From Acidobacteria bacterium 13_1_20CM_3_53_8 (GTDB taxonomy: Bacteria; Acidobacteriota; Blastocatellia; Pyrinomonadales; Pyrinomonadaceae), in the NCBI GenBank assembly GCA_001920415.1, contig MNJR01000117.1, forward strand, positions 1 to 43,408: 43,408 bases of DNA. The letters are read 5' to 3'. How positions within the stretch are numbered: the first letter of the stretch is position 1; each line of letters starts with the position of its first letter. Positions 8,978 through 18,400 of the stretch are shown here, in pieces. The translations under genes and the position numbers were made by a program. A model generated the notes under the pieces. That model saw only the letters and a program-made list of their open reading frames with translations. It did no database searches and was not told the DNA's origin.

Positions 8978-10378
8978 ATGGCACAGACAACTACACGCAA
9001 ACGCACTGGAGGCACGAGCGCCAGTAACGACAATGCCGAAGAGAACGGCAAACAGAGCGCAACTGCCACCGCTGAAGCTCCGCCCGAAAGAGAGAGCGAG
9101 GCTGATAGAGAAACGCACAGCGACGAGATATTCAATCTCTCCGAGTTGAAGGAGATGTCCATCTCCAAATTGACGCAGATAGCAAAGAACATGGACGTGC
9201 CCGGCGCAACGGGCATGCGCAAGCAGGAGCTTGTCTTCAAGATTCTTGCAGCGCAGACGGAGAAGAGCGGACTAATCTTCTCTGAGGGCGTTCTGGAAAC
9301 CTTGCCCGACGGCTTCGGCTTCCTGCGCGCGCCCGAATACAACTATCTGCCCGGCCCGGACGACATCTACGTCAGCCCGTCGCAGATTCGCAAATTTGAT
9401 TTGCGCACGGGCGACACGGTTTCGGGTCAGATACGTCCACCGAAAGAGGGCGAGCGATACTTCGCATTAATCAAAGTCGAGGCGATAAATTTTGAAGCGC
9501 CCGATCAGGCGCGCGAAAAAGTTTTCTTCGACAATCTGACGCCGCTCTACCCCGACGAGCAACTCAGGATGGAGACGACATCGGAAAATCTTTCGGCGCG
9601 CGTCATTGATCTGGTGACGCCCATAGGTAAAGGGCAGCGCGCTCTTATAGTCTCGCCTCCGCGCACTGGCAAGACCATGCTCTTGCAGACAATCGCCAAC
9701 TCAATTACCAACAACCACCCGGAAGTCACGCTCATAGTCCTGCTGATTGACGAGCGCCCGGAAGAGGTCACGGACATGCAGCGCAGTGTGAACGGCGAAG
9801 TCATCTCTTCTACGTTCGACGAGCCGCCTACGCGCCACGTGCAGGTTGCAGACATGGTGATTGAAAAGGCTAAGCGACTGGTCGAGCACAAACGAGACGT
9901 TGTAATCCTTCTTGATTCGATAACGAGGCTCGCGCGCGCGCACAACGCCGTCGTTCCGCCATCGGGCAAGATTCTTTCCGGCGGTATTGATTCTAACGCT
10001 TTGCAGCGCCCCAAACGATTCTTCGGCGCGGCGCGCAACATAGAAGAAGGCGGGAGCTTAACCATAATCGCCACCGCGCTGATTGACACAGGCTCGCGCA
10101 TGGACGACGTAATTTTTGAAGAGTTCAAGGGCACAGGCAACTGCGAGATTCACCTTGACCGACGCCTTTCGGACAAGCGCCTCTTCCCAGCCATTGACCT
10201 GCAACGTTCAGGCACACGCAAGGAAGAACTTCTTTTGAGCAAAGAAGACCTCAACCGCATCTGGGTCATGCGCAGGGTCTTGAACCCCCTCTCGCCCGTA
10301 GAGCAGATGGAAGTCGTCTTGGAAAGATTAGAAAAGACGAAATCCAACGCGGAATTCCTGGCTTCAATGCAAAGCTAA
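8978..10378 (+). CDS. rho: Transcription termination factor Rho
   Basis: Rho is a hexameric RNA helicase that ends transcription at Rho-dependent sites. This copy has 466 residues. The first 48 or so form a low-complexity, hydrophilic extension rich in Thr, Glu and Ala, as in many non-enteric Rho proteins. The Rho N-terminal domain follows ([19 protein letters not shown]), then the cold-shock-like RNA-binding fold ([20 protein letters not shown]). Walker A SPPRTGKT lies near residues 226-234, the Walker B region is [17 protein letters not shown], and the Q/R loops lie in [20 protein letters not shown]. The ribosome site is weak (GAGAGAAAGAA). The long upstream leader may regulate it. Confidence 0.97.
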   Translation: MAQTTTRKRTGGTSASNDNAEENGKQSATATAEAPPERESEADRETHSDEIFNLSELKEMSISKLTQIAKNMDVPGATGMRKQELVFKILAAQTEKSGLIFSEGVLETLPDGFGFLRAPEYNYLPGPDDIYVSPSQIRKFDLRTGDTVSGQIRPPKEGERYFALIKVEAINFEAPDQAREKVFFDNLTPLYPDEQLRMETTSENLSARVIDLVTPIGKGQRALIVSPPRTGKTMLLQTIANSITNNHPEVTLIVLLIDERPEEVTDMQRSVNGEVISSTFDEPPTRHVQVADMVIEKAKRLVEHKRDVVILLDSITRLARAHNAVVPPSGKILSGGIDSNALQRPKRFFGAARNIEEGGSLTIIATALIDTGSRMDDVIFEEFKGTGNCEIHLDRRLSDKRLFPAIDLQRSGTRKEELLLSKEDLNRIWVMRRVLNPLSPVEQMEVVLERLEKTKSNAEFLASMQS

Positions 10379-10381
10379 GAA

Positions 10382-10448
10382 GCAGTTTTCAGTTTCCAGT
10401 TTTTAGTTTTTAGTTAAAGGCGATTGCTGAAAACTAAAAACTGAAAAC
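10382..10448. repeat. Palindromic repeat family C, copy 1
   Basis: The left arm (10384-10415) consists of AGTTTTCAGTTTTTAG-type words and the right arm (10428-10448) of CTGAAAACTAAAAACTGAAA. The loop reads AGTTAAAGGCGATTGCTG. The copy at 12904-12981 has the same arm words and nearly the same loop in the opposite orientation. It lies right after the rho stop and could serve as its terminator. Confidence 0.85.
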
Positions 10449-10454
10449 CGTTTC

Positions 10455-10486
10455 TTGACAAAGGCGAGCGCGGTTCAGCATAGTAT
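10455..10486 (+). promoter_or_regulatory. Possible sigma-70 promoter for glgA
   Basis: A perfect TTGACA lies at 10455-10460. TAGTAT (10481-10486) or CATAGT (10479-10484) could be the -10 element, with spacings of 20 and 18 bases. It sits between the rho hairpin and the broken glgA gene. The -10 element is weak. Confidence 0.4.
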
Positions 10487-10568
10487 CTTCCGTTCCTCCG
10501 CTTTATCAGCCAGTTAATTTCGGTAATGACCCGCGCAAGGTTTGCGCGAGCGCGAAGGTTGAAGAGTT

Positions 10569-11946
10569 TTGCGCGTTGCAATACTTTCGTCTGAAGCTGT
10601 GCCTTACGCCAAGACGGGCGGACTGGGCGATGTGGCAGGTGCGGGTTGATCGTAATCTTTTAGATAAGCCGATCTTTGATAATCTTGAAGTACAGTGGGG
10701 CGGTGGCGTTTCCCGCGCTCGCGTATGGTACAGCTTCGCTTCCGCCGCTCCGACTTTTTTGATTGATGCCGGAGAATATTTCAATCGCCCGAACATCTAC
10801 GGCTACACGGACGATCACGCGCGCTTCGCTTTCTTCTGTCGCGCCTGCTTAGCGCTGTTCAAGCGGCTGGGAGGAACTGCGCCAGACATTATTCATAGCA
10901 ATGACTGGCCCGGCGGCTTCGCGCCCGTAGAGCTTCGCGCGCGCCGCTCATTCGACCCGTTCTATGCGAAAACGCGCACGGTCTTCTCCATTCATAATCT
11001 GGCCTATCAGGGTCTATTCGATCTTGGCGATTTATGGAAGATGGACTTCGGTGAATTGAACGAGCGCAACGCATTTCTATTTAACGGTATGGCGTCGGCG
11101 CTCAAAGCCGGGCTGATGACCAGCGACGTGTTGACGACCGTAAGCCCGCGCTACGCGCTTGAGATTCAGACGCCTGATCAAGGCTATGGACTCGACTGGC
11201 TTTTGCGCGACCGCCGCGATCATCTTGTAGGCATCACGAACGGCATTGACGACAATGCATGGAATCCTGAAACCGATCCGCACATCGCCGCGCACTTCAA
11301 CGCGGAAGACATTTCGGGCAAACGCGAATGCAAACGAGACCTTCTGCGCCGCTTCCACTTGCCGGAAGAGTTAGAGCGCCCCGTTATTGCAATCATCTCG
11401 CGGCTCGTAGCTCAAAAAGGTTACGATTTAATACGCGAAGCCGTTGGCTCTATACTTCATGAAGGGGCATTCTTCATAGCTTTGGGCGCGGGCGCGCGCG
11501 AGTACGAAGATTTCCTACAGGCGCTGCACGATCATGCGCCGCAGCGCGTAGGAATTTATAAAGGCTATGCGGGTGAACCGTTGGCGCACCAGATTGAAGC
11601 TGGCGCTGACATCTTCCTGATGCCGTCGCTCTACGAGCCTTGCGGCTTGAACCAGATGTACAGCATGCGCTACGGCACTGTGCCTGTTGTTCGAGCTACA
11701 GGGGGTTTAGATGATACGGTTGAGAATTTCAACCGGGAGACAGGCGAGGGCACAGGATTTAAGTTTGAGCGCTATGCGGCAAACGCTCTACTTGAAAAAA
11801 TACGCGAGGCGCTTTACTGTTATAACCGACCTGAAATATGGAAGAAGATTCAGACGAACGGAATGCGGCAGGACAATTCCTGGCGTGTTGCCGCGCGAAA
11901 ATACCTTGATCTTTATCAAGCTGTAATGAAAAAGTCTGGAGTCTAG
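10569..11946 (+). pseudogene. glgA: Glycogen synthase GlgA with N-terminal deletion and frameshift
   Basis: The main frame, open from about 10576, encodes a clear GT5 ADP-glucose glycogen synthase: IIHSNDWPGGFAPVEL, SIHNLAYQG, LTTVSPRYALEI, GITNGIDDNAWNPETD, ISRLVAQKGYDLI and PSLYEPCGLNQMYSMRYGT. The true N-terminus, MRVAILSSEAVPYAKTGGLG and then DVAG, is in a different frame. It starts at TTG 10569 and hits TGA about 24 codons later. Comparison with the family suggests that about 25 codons after DVAG are gone, with a net shift. Without the shift, the KTGGL substrate-binding loop is not joined to the rest, so the gene should not make an active enzyme unless this is an assembly error. Its 3' end runs into repeat family A, which supplies the last residues (KSGV) and the stop. 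Confidence 0.85.
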
Positions 11947-12001
11947 AGTCTGGAGTCAGAAGAAGAAAAGCTTTCTGCCTTTGACTCCAGACTCTAGACT
12001 T
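11931..12001. repeat. Palindromic repeat family A, copy 2
   Basis: The arms are iterated GTCTGGA/TCTAGAG words at 11934-11957 and 11979-12000, around the same AGAAGAAGAAAAGCTTTCTG loop as the copy at 7890-7969. Its left end overlaps the end of glgA and supplies that gene's stop codon. Confidence 0.85.
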
Positions 12002-12025
12002 ATTCGGCTTTAAGGGAGAAATTGC

Positions 12026-12370
12026 ATGAGTGAGCATGTTACCGAAGTGAGCGACAACAGTTTCGAGAAAGACGTGTTGGAGTCGGATCAGCCGGTGCTG
12101 GTTGATTTCTGGGCTGCGTGGTGCGCGCCATGCCGCATGATTGCGCCGACGGTCGAAGCCGTGGCAGAGCAGTTTGCTGGAAGCGCGCGCGTCGTCAAAC
12201 TTAATGTTGACGACAACCCTTCCGTCTCGCAACGCTACGGGATTAAAGGCATCCCCACGCTCATCCTTTTCAAAGGCGGTAAGGAAGAGGAGCGCGTAGT
12301 CGGCGCGACAAGCCGCGAGGCCATATCGCGCATGATTGAAAAGCACGTCACCGGCGCAGCAAGCGCCTAA
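12026..12370 (+). CDS. trxA: Thioredoxin
   Basis: This is a cytoplasmic disulfide reductase of 114 residues, typical of the family. The active site WCAPC has Cys33 and Cys36, with VDFWAAWCAPCRMIAP preceding the helix. The cis-proline loop is GIKGIPTLILF and the buried Asp region is VLVDFWA. The N-terminus has no signal peptide. A good ribosome site, TAAGGGAGAA, lies 6-8 bases before the ATG. It is a single gene between two palindromic repeats, and GGKEEERVVGA is the usual C-terminal strand. Confidence 0.96.
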   Translation: MSEHVTEVSDNSFEKDVLESDQPVLVDFWAAWCAPCRMIAPTVEAVAEQFAGSARVVKLNVDDNPSVSQRYGIKGIPTLILFKGGKEEERVVGATSREAISRMIEKHVTGAASA

Positions 12371-12493
12371 GAAGGGATGAGGGATGAGGGATGAAGTAAT
12401 TGAATCATTCAATCATTGTTTCATTAATTCAATGATTAAATGAATCAATCTATTAATTCCTATTCATCCCTCATCCCTCCGCCCTCATCCCTT
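12371..12493. repeat. Palindromic repeat family D (GGGATGA words)
   Basis: The left arm (12371-12394) consists of three GGGATGA words and the right arm (12464-12492) of matching TCATCCC words. The AT-rich centre contains further iterated ATTCAATGATT-type words that can pair with one another (about 12400-12445). It begins directly at the trxA stop and ends next to the following start codon. Confidence 0.8.
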
Positions 12494-12495
12494 AT

Positions 12496-12900
12496 ATGAC
12501 GCGAACGAGCAAACGTCGCTCTGCACGCCAGCGCTCACTTGAAGAAGTGCTCGCCGAGCGTTTGCGCTCGCGCGCAGTCGAAGACGCAAAGTTTCGCGCA
12601 CGCCAGGCGCAAGGGAAGCTACGACGCTTCGTCACTGCAACCTTTCGCAAGGAAGAGGTCATAGAAAAGCTTGCGCTCCGAAGAGGCGAGTGTAACCGAT
12701 GCGGCGCATGTTGCGAGATTCTTTTCAAGTGTCCGTTCCTGAAGAAACAGACGGACGGCACGACCTCGTGCGGTATATACGAAGACAGACCCAACCAGTG
12801 CCGCCTCTTCCCTATGGAGCAACGCGACCTAGCAGAAGTACGCGGCACATGCAGCTTTTACTTCATCGAAAAACCGGTCAAGCTTGAGAAGGCAAGCTGA
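12496..12900 (+). CDS. YkgJ-family cysteine-cluster protein
   Basis: This 134-residue protein has the CxxCxxCC signature: CNRCGACC at residues 66-73, with further Cys at 79, 92 (SCGIY) and 102 (NQCRLFP). This pattern defines the YkgJ/CxxCxxCC family, proposed to bind zinc or an iron-sulfur cluster; its biochemical role is not established. The first 60 residues are very basic and helical (RSARQRSLEEVLAERLRSRA). No ribosome site is seen because the hairpin of repeat family D ends at the start codon. The exact start is therefore less certain than the family. Confidence 0.85.
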   Translation: MTRTSKRRSARQRSLEEVLAERLRSRAVEDAKFRARQAQGKLRRFVTATFRKEEVIEKLALRRGECNRCGACCEILFKCPFLKKQTDGTTSCGIYEDRPNQCRLFPMEQRDLAEVRGTCSFYFIEKPVKLEKAS

Positions 12901-12903
12901 AGA

Positions 12904-12981
12904 ACAGTTTTTAGTTTTTAGTTTTCAGTTTTGAGCAATTGCCTTTAACTGAAAACTGAAAACTAAAAACTGAAAACTGAC
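12904..12981. repeat. Palindromic repeat family C, copy 2
   Basis: The arms at 12905-12935 and 12947-12980 consist of AGTTTTTAG/CAGTTTT words. The loop, read on the minus strand, is AGTTAAAGGCAATTGCTC, one or two bases different from the loop of the copy at 10382-10448. It lies in reverse orientation to that copy and ends 3 bases before the purA ATG. Confidence 0.85.
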
Positions 12982-12983
12982 TT

Positions 12984-14297
12984 ATGATTGTTGTCGTTGT
13001 CGGAGCACAGTGGGGTGATGAAGGCAAGGGGAAGATCGTTGATCTTCTGGCCGAGCGCTTCGAGATTGTGGCTCGCTATCAGGGCGGGCACAACGCAGGC
13101 CATTCTGTTCAGGTCGGTGATCGCTCGTTCGTGCTTCATCTTCTTCCTTCGGGCATAGTTCACGAAGGGCGCACGTGCGTGCTGGGCAACGGGATGGTCA
13201 TTGACCCGAAAGCTTTCTTTCAGGAGGCAGACCGTCTGGCAGAGCAGGGCATAAAGGTCACGCCTGAGCGTGTTCTGGTAAGCTCGCGCGCGCATCTTAT
13301 ACTTCCCTATCATCGCGCTCTGGATCACACGAGCGAAGAGCGTCTCGGCAACGAGAAAGTTGGAACAACTCTTCGCGGCATTGGCCCAGCTTACGAAGAC
13401 AAAGCTGGAAGAAGAGGCATTCGCGTCGCGGACGCACTCGTTCCAGACGTATTGCGTTCACGCATCGAGCGCAATCTGGAAGATGCCAATCGCATCATCG
13501 TTGCATACGGCGGCGAGGCTCTGGACGCCGGAAAGATTTACGACGAGATTGCTCCGCTTGCCGAGCGAATAGAACCTTTCATAGCCGACACCACGCACTT
13601 TCTAAACAAAGCTGCCGGGATTGGCCGCTCCATCTTAATAGAGGGCGCGCAGGCCGCACTTCTGGACGTAGATCATGGCACATATCCTTTCGTCACCTCT
13701 TCAAGCACGACCGCCGGAGGCGCTTGCATAGGCACAGGCATCGCGCCGCATCGCTTCACTGGCGTGCTTGGCATCGTTCGCACCTACACTACGCGCGTTG
13801 GCGAAGGGCCTTTCCCAACGGAGATGTTGAAAGCTGAAGAAGAGTTGGGACAATTGATAAGGGAACGCGGGCGCGAGTACGGCGCTTCTACGGGAAGGCC
13901 GCGACGTTGCGGCTGGTTCGACGCATTCGCCACACGCTACGCCGCAGAGATAAACGGCTTCTCTTCCGTAGCACTGACGAAATTGGACGTGCTGGACGCG
14001 CTGGATGAAATCAAGGTGTGTGTAGGCTATCGTCTTGACGGGCGCGATGTGGAAGGTTTCCCGCCCGTCTCATCAGACCTTCGGCGCGTCGAACCCGTTT
14101 ACGAAACCCTGCCCGGCTGGAAGACCTCTACCGTAGGCATGACCGAACTCGATCAACTGCCCGGCGCTGCGCGCGACTACATAGAATTCCTCTCCCGCGC
14201 CATCAACGTAGAGATTGGTCTGGTCTCAACAGGCCCCGAACGCGCGCAGACGATTCTTTGTCAAGGCTCAGCACTTTCAAGATGGCTCGGAGAATAA
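12984..14297 (+). CDS. purA: Adenylosuccinate synthetase
   Basis: PurA makes adenylosuccinate from IMP, aspartate and GTP, the first step to AMP. It has 437 residues, the usual length. The P-loop-like start is GAQWGDEGKGK (residues 7-17), followed by RYQGGHNAGHSV. GIGPAYEDKAGRRGIRV, ILIEGAQAALLDVDHGTYPFVTSS and the C-terminal GRPRRCGWFDA are all family signatures. The ATG lies directly after the family C hairpin and no ribosome site is visible. The start is still secure because catalytic residues follow within 15 codons. Confidence 0.97.
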   Translation: MIVVVVGAQWGDEGKGKIVDLLAERFEIVARYQGGHNAGHSVQVGDRSFVLHLLPSGIVHEGRTCVLGNGMVIDPKAFFQEADRLAEQGIKVTPERVLVSSRAHLILPYHRALDHTSEERLGNEKVGTTLRGIGPAYEDKAGRRGIRVADALVPDVLRSRIERNLEDANRIIVAYGGEALDAGKIYDEIAPLAERIEPFIADTTHFLNKAAGIGRSILIEGAQAALLDVDHGTYPFVTSSSTTAGGACIGTGIAPHRFTGVLGIVRTYTTRVGEGPFPTEMLKAEEELGQLIRERGREYGASTGRPRRCGWFDAFATRYAAEINGFSSVALTKLDVLDALDEIKVCVGYRLDGRDVEGFPPVSSDLRRVEPVYETLPGWKTSTVGMTELDQLPGAARDYIEFLSRAINVEIGLVSTGPERAQTILCQGSALSRWLGE

Positions 14298-14298
14298 C

Positions 14299-14366
14299 TT
14301 TAATTTAGCTCAGATGGTAGAGCAACTGATTAAAAGCCTGTGGGTCGTATGAGTTCATGCCTCCAT
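14299..14366 (+). pseudogene. Degenerate tRNA-Lys-like copy
   Basis: A 23-base stretch at 14306-14328 (D arm and start of the anticodon stem) is identical to 14953-14975 in the intact tRNA-Lys. GTGGGTCG of the variable region is also shared. The acceptor stem, anticodon stem and T arm no longer pair, so it cannot fold as a tRNA. It begins 2 bases after the purA stop. Confidence 0.7.
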
Positions 14367-14369
14367 TTG

Positions 14370-14831
14370 TCATTTGAATTTTTTCCATCCAAATTTTTCT
14401 GCCGTTTTTCTTCGATGACAGTTCGCGCAACGGATTTCACACTTCTCGATTTCCTCCAATATGTCAGCCCACTGTTTATTGGAGCAGATTAATTTGGAGA
14501 TTGCATATTTCTTATCGCGCTGGTGATCAAAATCCAGAACTGTGACATCCGATTCGCCACAGTCAGCACAAGGATGGATTCTCAAATACTCAAAGACACA
14601 TCGTCGGATTTCATTCCTCTTTCTTTCATTATATCGTTGCGAGCGTTTCAGAAAAGATTCCCTATGAGTTCTCTGAGAACTCACAACTGATTTACGATGA
14701 CAATCGCGGCAATAATGCTGAAGACCATCGCTTTTCCATTTGTTCTTATTAAATTTGCCGGTTGGCTTTAGGGATTGGCATTTGGTGCACAGTTTGGGAG
14801 GTTCGCTATTGTCGTAGCTTTCATGTTTCAT
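14370..14831 (-). CDS. HNH-family endonuclease with two zinc knuckles
   Basis: This 153-residue protein has an N-terminal zinc knuckle (Cys15, 18, 41, 44: CTKC...CRDC) and a C-terminal HNH core. The core consists of CADC (88-91), LDFDH with Asp102/His103, and CANCHRRKTAEKFGW (135-149), the usual Asp-His / Asn / His arrangement on a zinc-binding beta-beta-alpha fold. Proteins like this occur in phages and as homing or free-standing nucleases. A ribosome site, TTGGAG, precedes the start. It is the only gene between a degenerate tRNA copy and the intact tRNA-Lys, and its DNA is clearly more AT-rich than its neighbours, which suggests transfer. The target site is unknown. Confidence 0.8.
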   Translation of the reverse strand: MKHESYDNSEPPKLCTKCQSLKPTGKFNKNKWKSDGLQHYCRDCHRKSVVSSQRTHRESFLKRSQRYNERKRNEIRRCVFEYLRIHPCADCGESDVTVLDFDHQRDKKYAISKLICSNKQWADILEEIEKCEIRCANCHRRKTAEKFGWKKFK

Positions 14832-14863
14832 AAAGCATCACTCCAATTGTCAGTGAACTAAGG

Positions 14864-14892
14864 TTGAATAATTCAAGTTGAGTTATTATAAT
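14864..14892 (+). promoter_or_regulatory. Likely sigma-70 promoter for tRNA-Lys
   Basis: TTGAAT (14864-14869) and a perfect TATAAT (14887-14892) are separated by exactly 17 bases, and transcription would start about 45 bases before the tRNA. The -35 element is the left half of a palindrome (TTGAATAATTCAA, 14864-14876), and ATTCAAC recurs at 14897-14903. Confidence 0.6.
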
Positions 14893-14945
14893 TTCATTCA
14901 ACTATTAAGCCGAGTGAAATTTTACTTTTTAGACTTGGCTAATAT

Positions 14946-15018
<73 letters not shown>

Positions 15019-15486
15019 TCAATCCTTTCAACGAATTACGGGCATTACTAAGATGTCCGTTTCGCTTTACGCCCACATTCGCGCCCACATTGAAAACGGT
15101 GAATGCTTATTAATCCTGTCATATAGCATCCACTTAATTGTTTGTAACAGACGCGTTGTAAGTTTAAACTCTACTGATGGGCTAATATCATTTAATATTT
15201 AGCCTTAATCAAATGCCTTGTTGCTTCTATGATTGAAAACGAGAAATGAATTAGATAGATGAAAGTTTTCTAAGTCTGACTCATGTTGAAGATTTCCGAT
15301 GACGCCGTTCATATAGAGCGACTCTTCATTTTATCCTTTCAGGTTAATCTGGCTTTATAGAATTCAGTATCTTTCCAGAGGAATCAGAGTACATAAGAGA
15401 TATCCACTTTTTCTCACCGAGAAAAGATGGGATTGGGTGTTAGCAAAATGTATTCACTTTCCTTAGCCACACAGGCGTAAGGCTTT
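15019..15486 (+). other. AT-rich intergenic stretch before the TonB receptor
   Basis: No convincing gene is seen. A weak hairpin, GGCTAA (15180-15185) with TTAGCC (15199-15204), could end the tRNA transcript. The rest is AT-rich and presumably holds the promoter of the following receptor gene, but I cannot place -35 and -10 elements with confidence. Confidence 0.4.
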
Positions 15487-15496
15487 GGAGGTTACT

Positions 15497-18400
15497 ATGA
15501 AAAAGAATCTGCTGCCGAGATATGGAGTATTGTTCTGGTGGCTTCTCATGTTATCCCTCTCAAGCAGTTCTCTTGGTCAGGCAGGCCGATCAACCGTGCG
15601 CGGCACGATAACTGATCCGCATGGTAGTGCCGTTGCAGGCGCTACCGTGACACTCAGAAACACCGAGCGGGGTTTAGCGCGCACGCAGATAACTACCACT
15701 GACGGAAGCTATGTCTTTACCACCGTGCCGCCGGGCATATATCGAATTGAGGTTGAAGCTAGAGGTTTCAAGAAGGCGGCGGTGTCAGAAGTTAACGCGC
15801 TCGTGGATACGACCGTTGAGCAAAACGTGCAGCTCGAAATCGGCAGTGTTACAGAGGTGGTTACAGTTACTGACGTGCTTGAAGCGCCGCTCAATACAAC
15901 AGACGCGACCATTGGTAATGCATTTGAAAGACGCCGTATTGAGCAACTTCCGCTCAATGCTCGAAATGTGGTTAGCCTGCTTTCGCTCCAACCGGGTGTA
16001 ACTCGCACTGGATACGTCAACGGCGGGCGCTCTGATCAGGCTAATGTCACGCTTGATGGAATTGATAATAACGAACAACAGCGCGGTCTTGATATAGTGT
16101 CAGCCGAAGCCTTTGCTAGTGTCCTGCGCTCGACGCCGGATTCATTACAGGAGTTTCGTGTTATTACAACAAACCCGAACGCCGAATATGGACGTTCCTC
16201 CGGCGCGCAGGTTTCCCTTGTCACCAAGTCTGGCACAAACGAATTTCACGGCTCGCTTTACGAATTTCACCGCAACACCGTCACGACTGCTAACGACTTC
16301 TTCAATAACGCCGCTGGTCGATATACAGCAAACGACTTTCCAGTCCAAATCGGAATTGCGCGGATAGGCGACCCGCGTGTGCCGCGTCCGCAACTGCTGC
16401 GCAACATCTTTGGCGGCTCAATCGGTGGGCCAATCAAAAAGAATCGTGCCTTCTTCTTCTTCACATATGAGGGATTTCGTGAAGCCTCTCAAACTCCTGT
16501 TGTGCGTGAAGTGCCTTTGCTCACGATGGGCCAAGGTATCGTCCGCTACCGGACAGCGAGTGGCGCAAGTGATCCTACTTGTCCGCCAAGAACTCCGGCT
16601 GGCGTTGCCTGTTTGACCACTGCACAAATTAATGCTGCATACATGGCAGCCAATGGTCAGTCTCCGGGAATCAATCCCGCGACTTTGGCCGTACTTGCCG
16701 ATGCAGCGCGTAGGTATCCGGCCAATGACGCGACGGTCGGTGATGGTCTCAACACGGGCGGCTTCCGCTTTAACGCCAAGACACCGGCTAGGTTAAATAC
16801 CTACATCGCAAGGTTTGACTTCAACCTGACAGATCGCCAGACGCTATTTCTACGTGGTAACTATCAGTGGGATCATGTGACGCATAGCGTCTATGGCGGA
16901 CCGGACTGCGGTGTAGATTTTACTGGGGATAACATCCAATGTTTCCCTGACACTCCTCCACTCTTGATCTGGAATCACCCTCAGGGCATCGCCATAGGCC
17001 ACACGTGGACCATCTCAAACAATCTCGTTAACCGTTTTACTTACGGCTTCACGCGCGCGGCTTTTACGGATAGCGGCGAATCGAGTGTGAACGACGTTGT
17101 CTTCCGTTTTATTTTTGTTCCGCAAGGTCGCAGGCGTGGTCTCAATCGCACCACTCCTGTAAACAATTTCGTGGATGATATATCGTGGATCAGGGGCAAC
17201 CATACCTTTGGCTTTGGCGGCAACGTGCGTCTCATACGCAACAATCGCCTCTCATTTGCCAACTCTTTTGATGAAGCGGTCATCAACCCATCGTTTTACA
17301 ACCTCTCTGGCGCGGTACTGATCAGAGATGTTAACGGTAATCCAATTTTTCCTGATGTTGGCGGCAATTCAAACGACCTGCGTGATGCGCTCGCCTCTGT
17401 CATTGGTCGTTACTCGCAATACAGCGTCCGTCTCGTCTATGACCAGAGCGGGCGGCTTCAACCTGTGGGGACGCCAACCAATCGCTCATTTGCCACGGAA
17501 GAGTATGAGCTTTACTGGCAGGATTCATGGCGCATACGTCCGAACCTGACTATCACTTACGGTCTGCGCTGGTCCACTTCTACACCCGTCTACGAAAGGA
17601 ATGGTCTACAGGTGAGGCCTACACCTAGCCTAGGCCAATATTTTCAGGACCGCGTCGAAAGCGCCGACCGGGGTGTACCCTTTAATGATCCGATAACTTT
17701 CGATTTGGCGGGCAGAGCTAATAATCGTCTGGGCTATTACAGTCAAGACTGGAACAACTTTGCACCCTCGATCTCCGTCGCATGGTCGCCCGATTTCGGC
17801 GAGAACTTCTTCGGGCGACTCGTTGGTCGCAAAGGCAAGTCCGTACTTCGCGGCGGCTTCCGCGTAACCTACGACCGCATAGGCAGCCAACTGGCTGTCA
17901 ACTTTGACTTGAATAACTTGGCAGGCTTTACCTCTTCTAGAAACATCAGCGCCAATACTTTTGACATCGTGAGTGATAACACGCCTAGCGGGTTAGGCCC
18001 GCTCTTCACGGGCTTCAACCCGAACGTTCGCGTTCTTCCGTTCCCGGGCGCTAACGGGGCTATTCCAACACAGTTAGCCTTTCCGCTCACAGTTCCATCA
18101 GATCAGGAGCAACGCATAGAGGTGTCGCTTGATGACACTATTAGGACTCCTTACAACTACAGCTTCAATTTTTCTTATGGTCGTGAGCTTAGAAAGGGGT
18201 TGTCTTTTGAGGCCAGCTACGTCGGGCGCTTCGCGCACAATTTGTTAGCGCAACGCGACATCATGCAGCTTAACAACCTGCGTGACACTTCTTCAGGCAT
18301 GACTTGGTATCAGGCCATCAACCTGCTCATTGACGCGCGATACCAGAATCGTCCCATCTCGTCAATACAGCCGATTCACTACTTTGAATATTTCTTCCCC

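Noticed and set aside
7890-12981. CRISPR array
   Set aside because: The short repeats are palindromic tandem words between genes, with no regular spacers and no cas genes.
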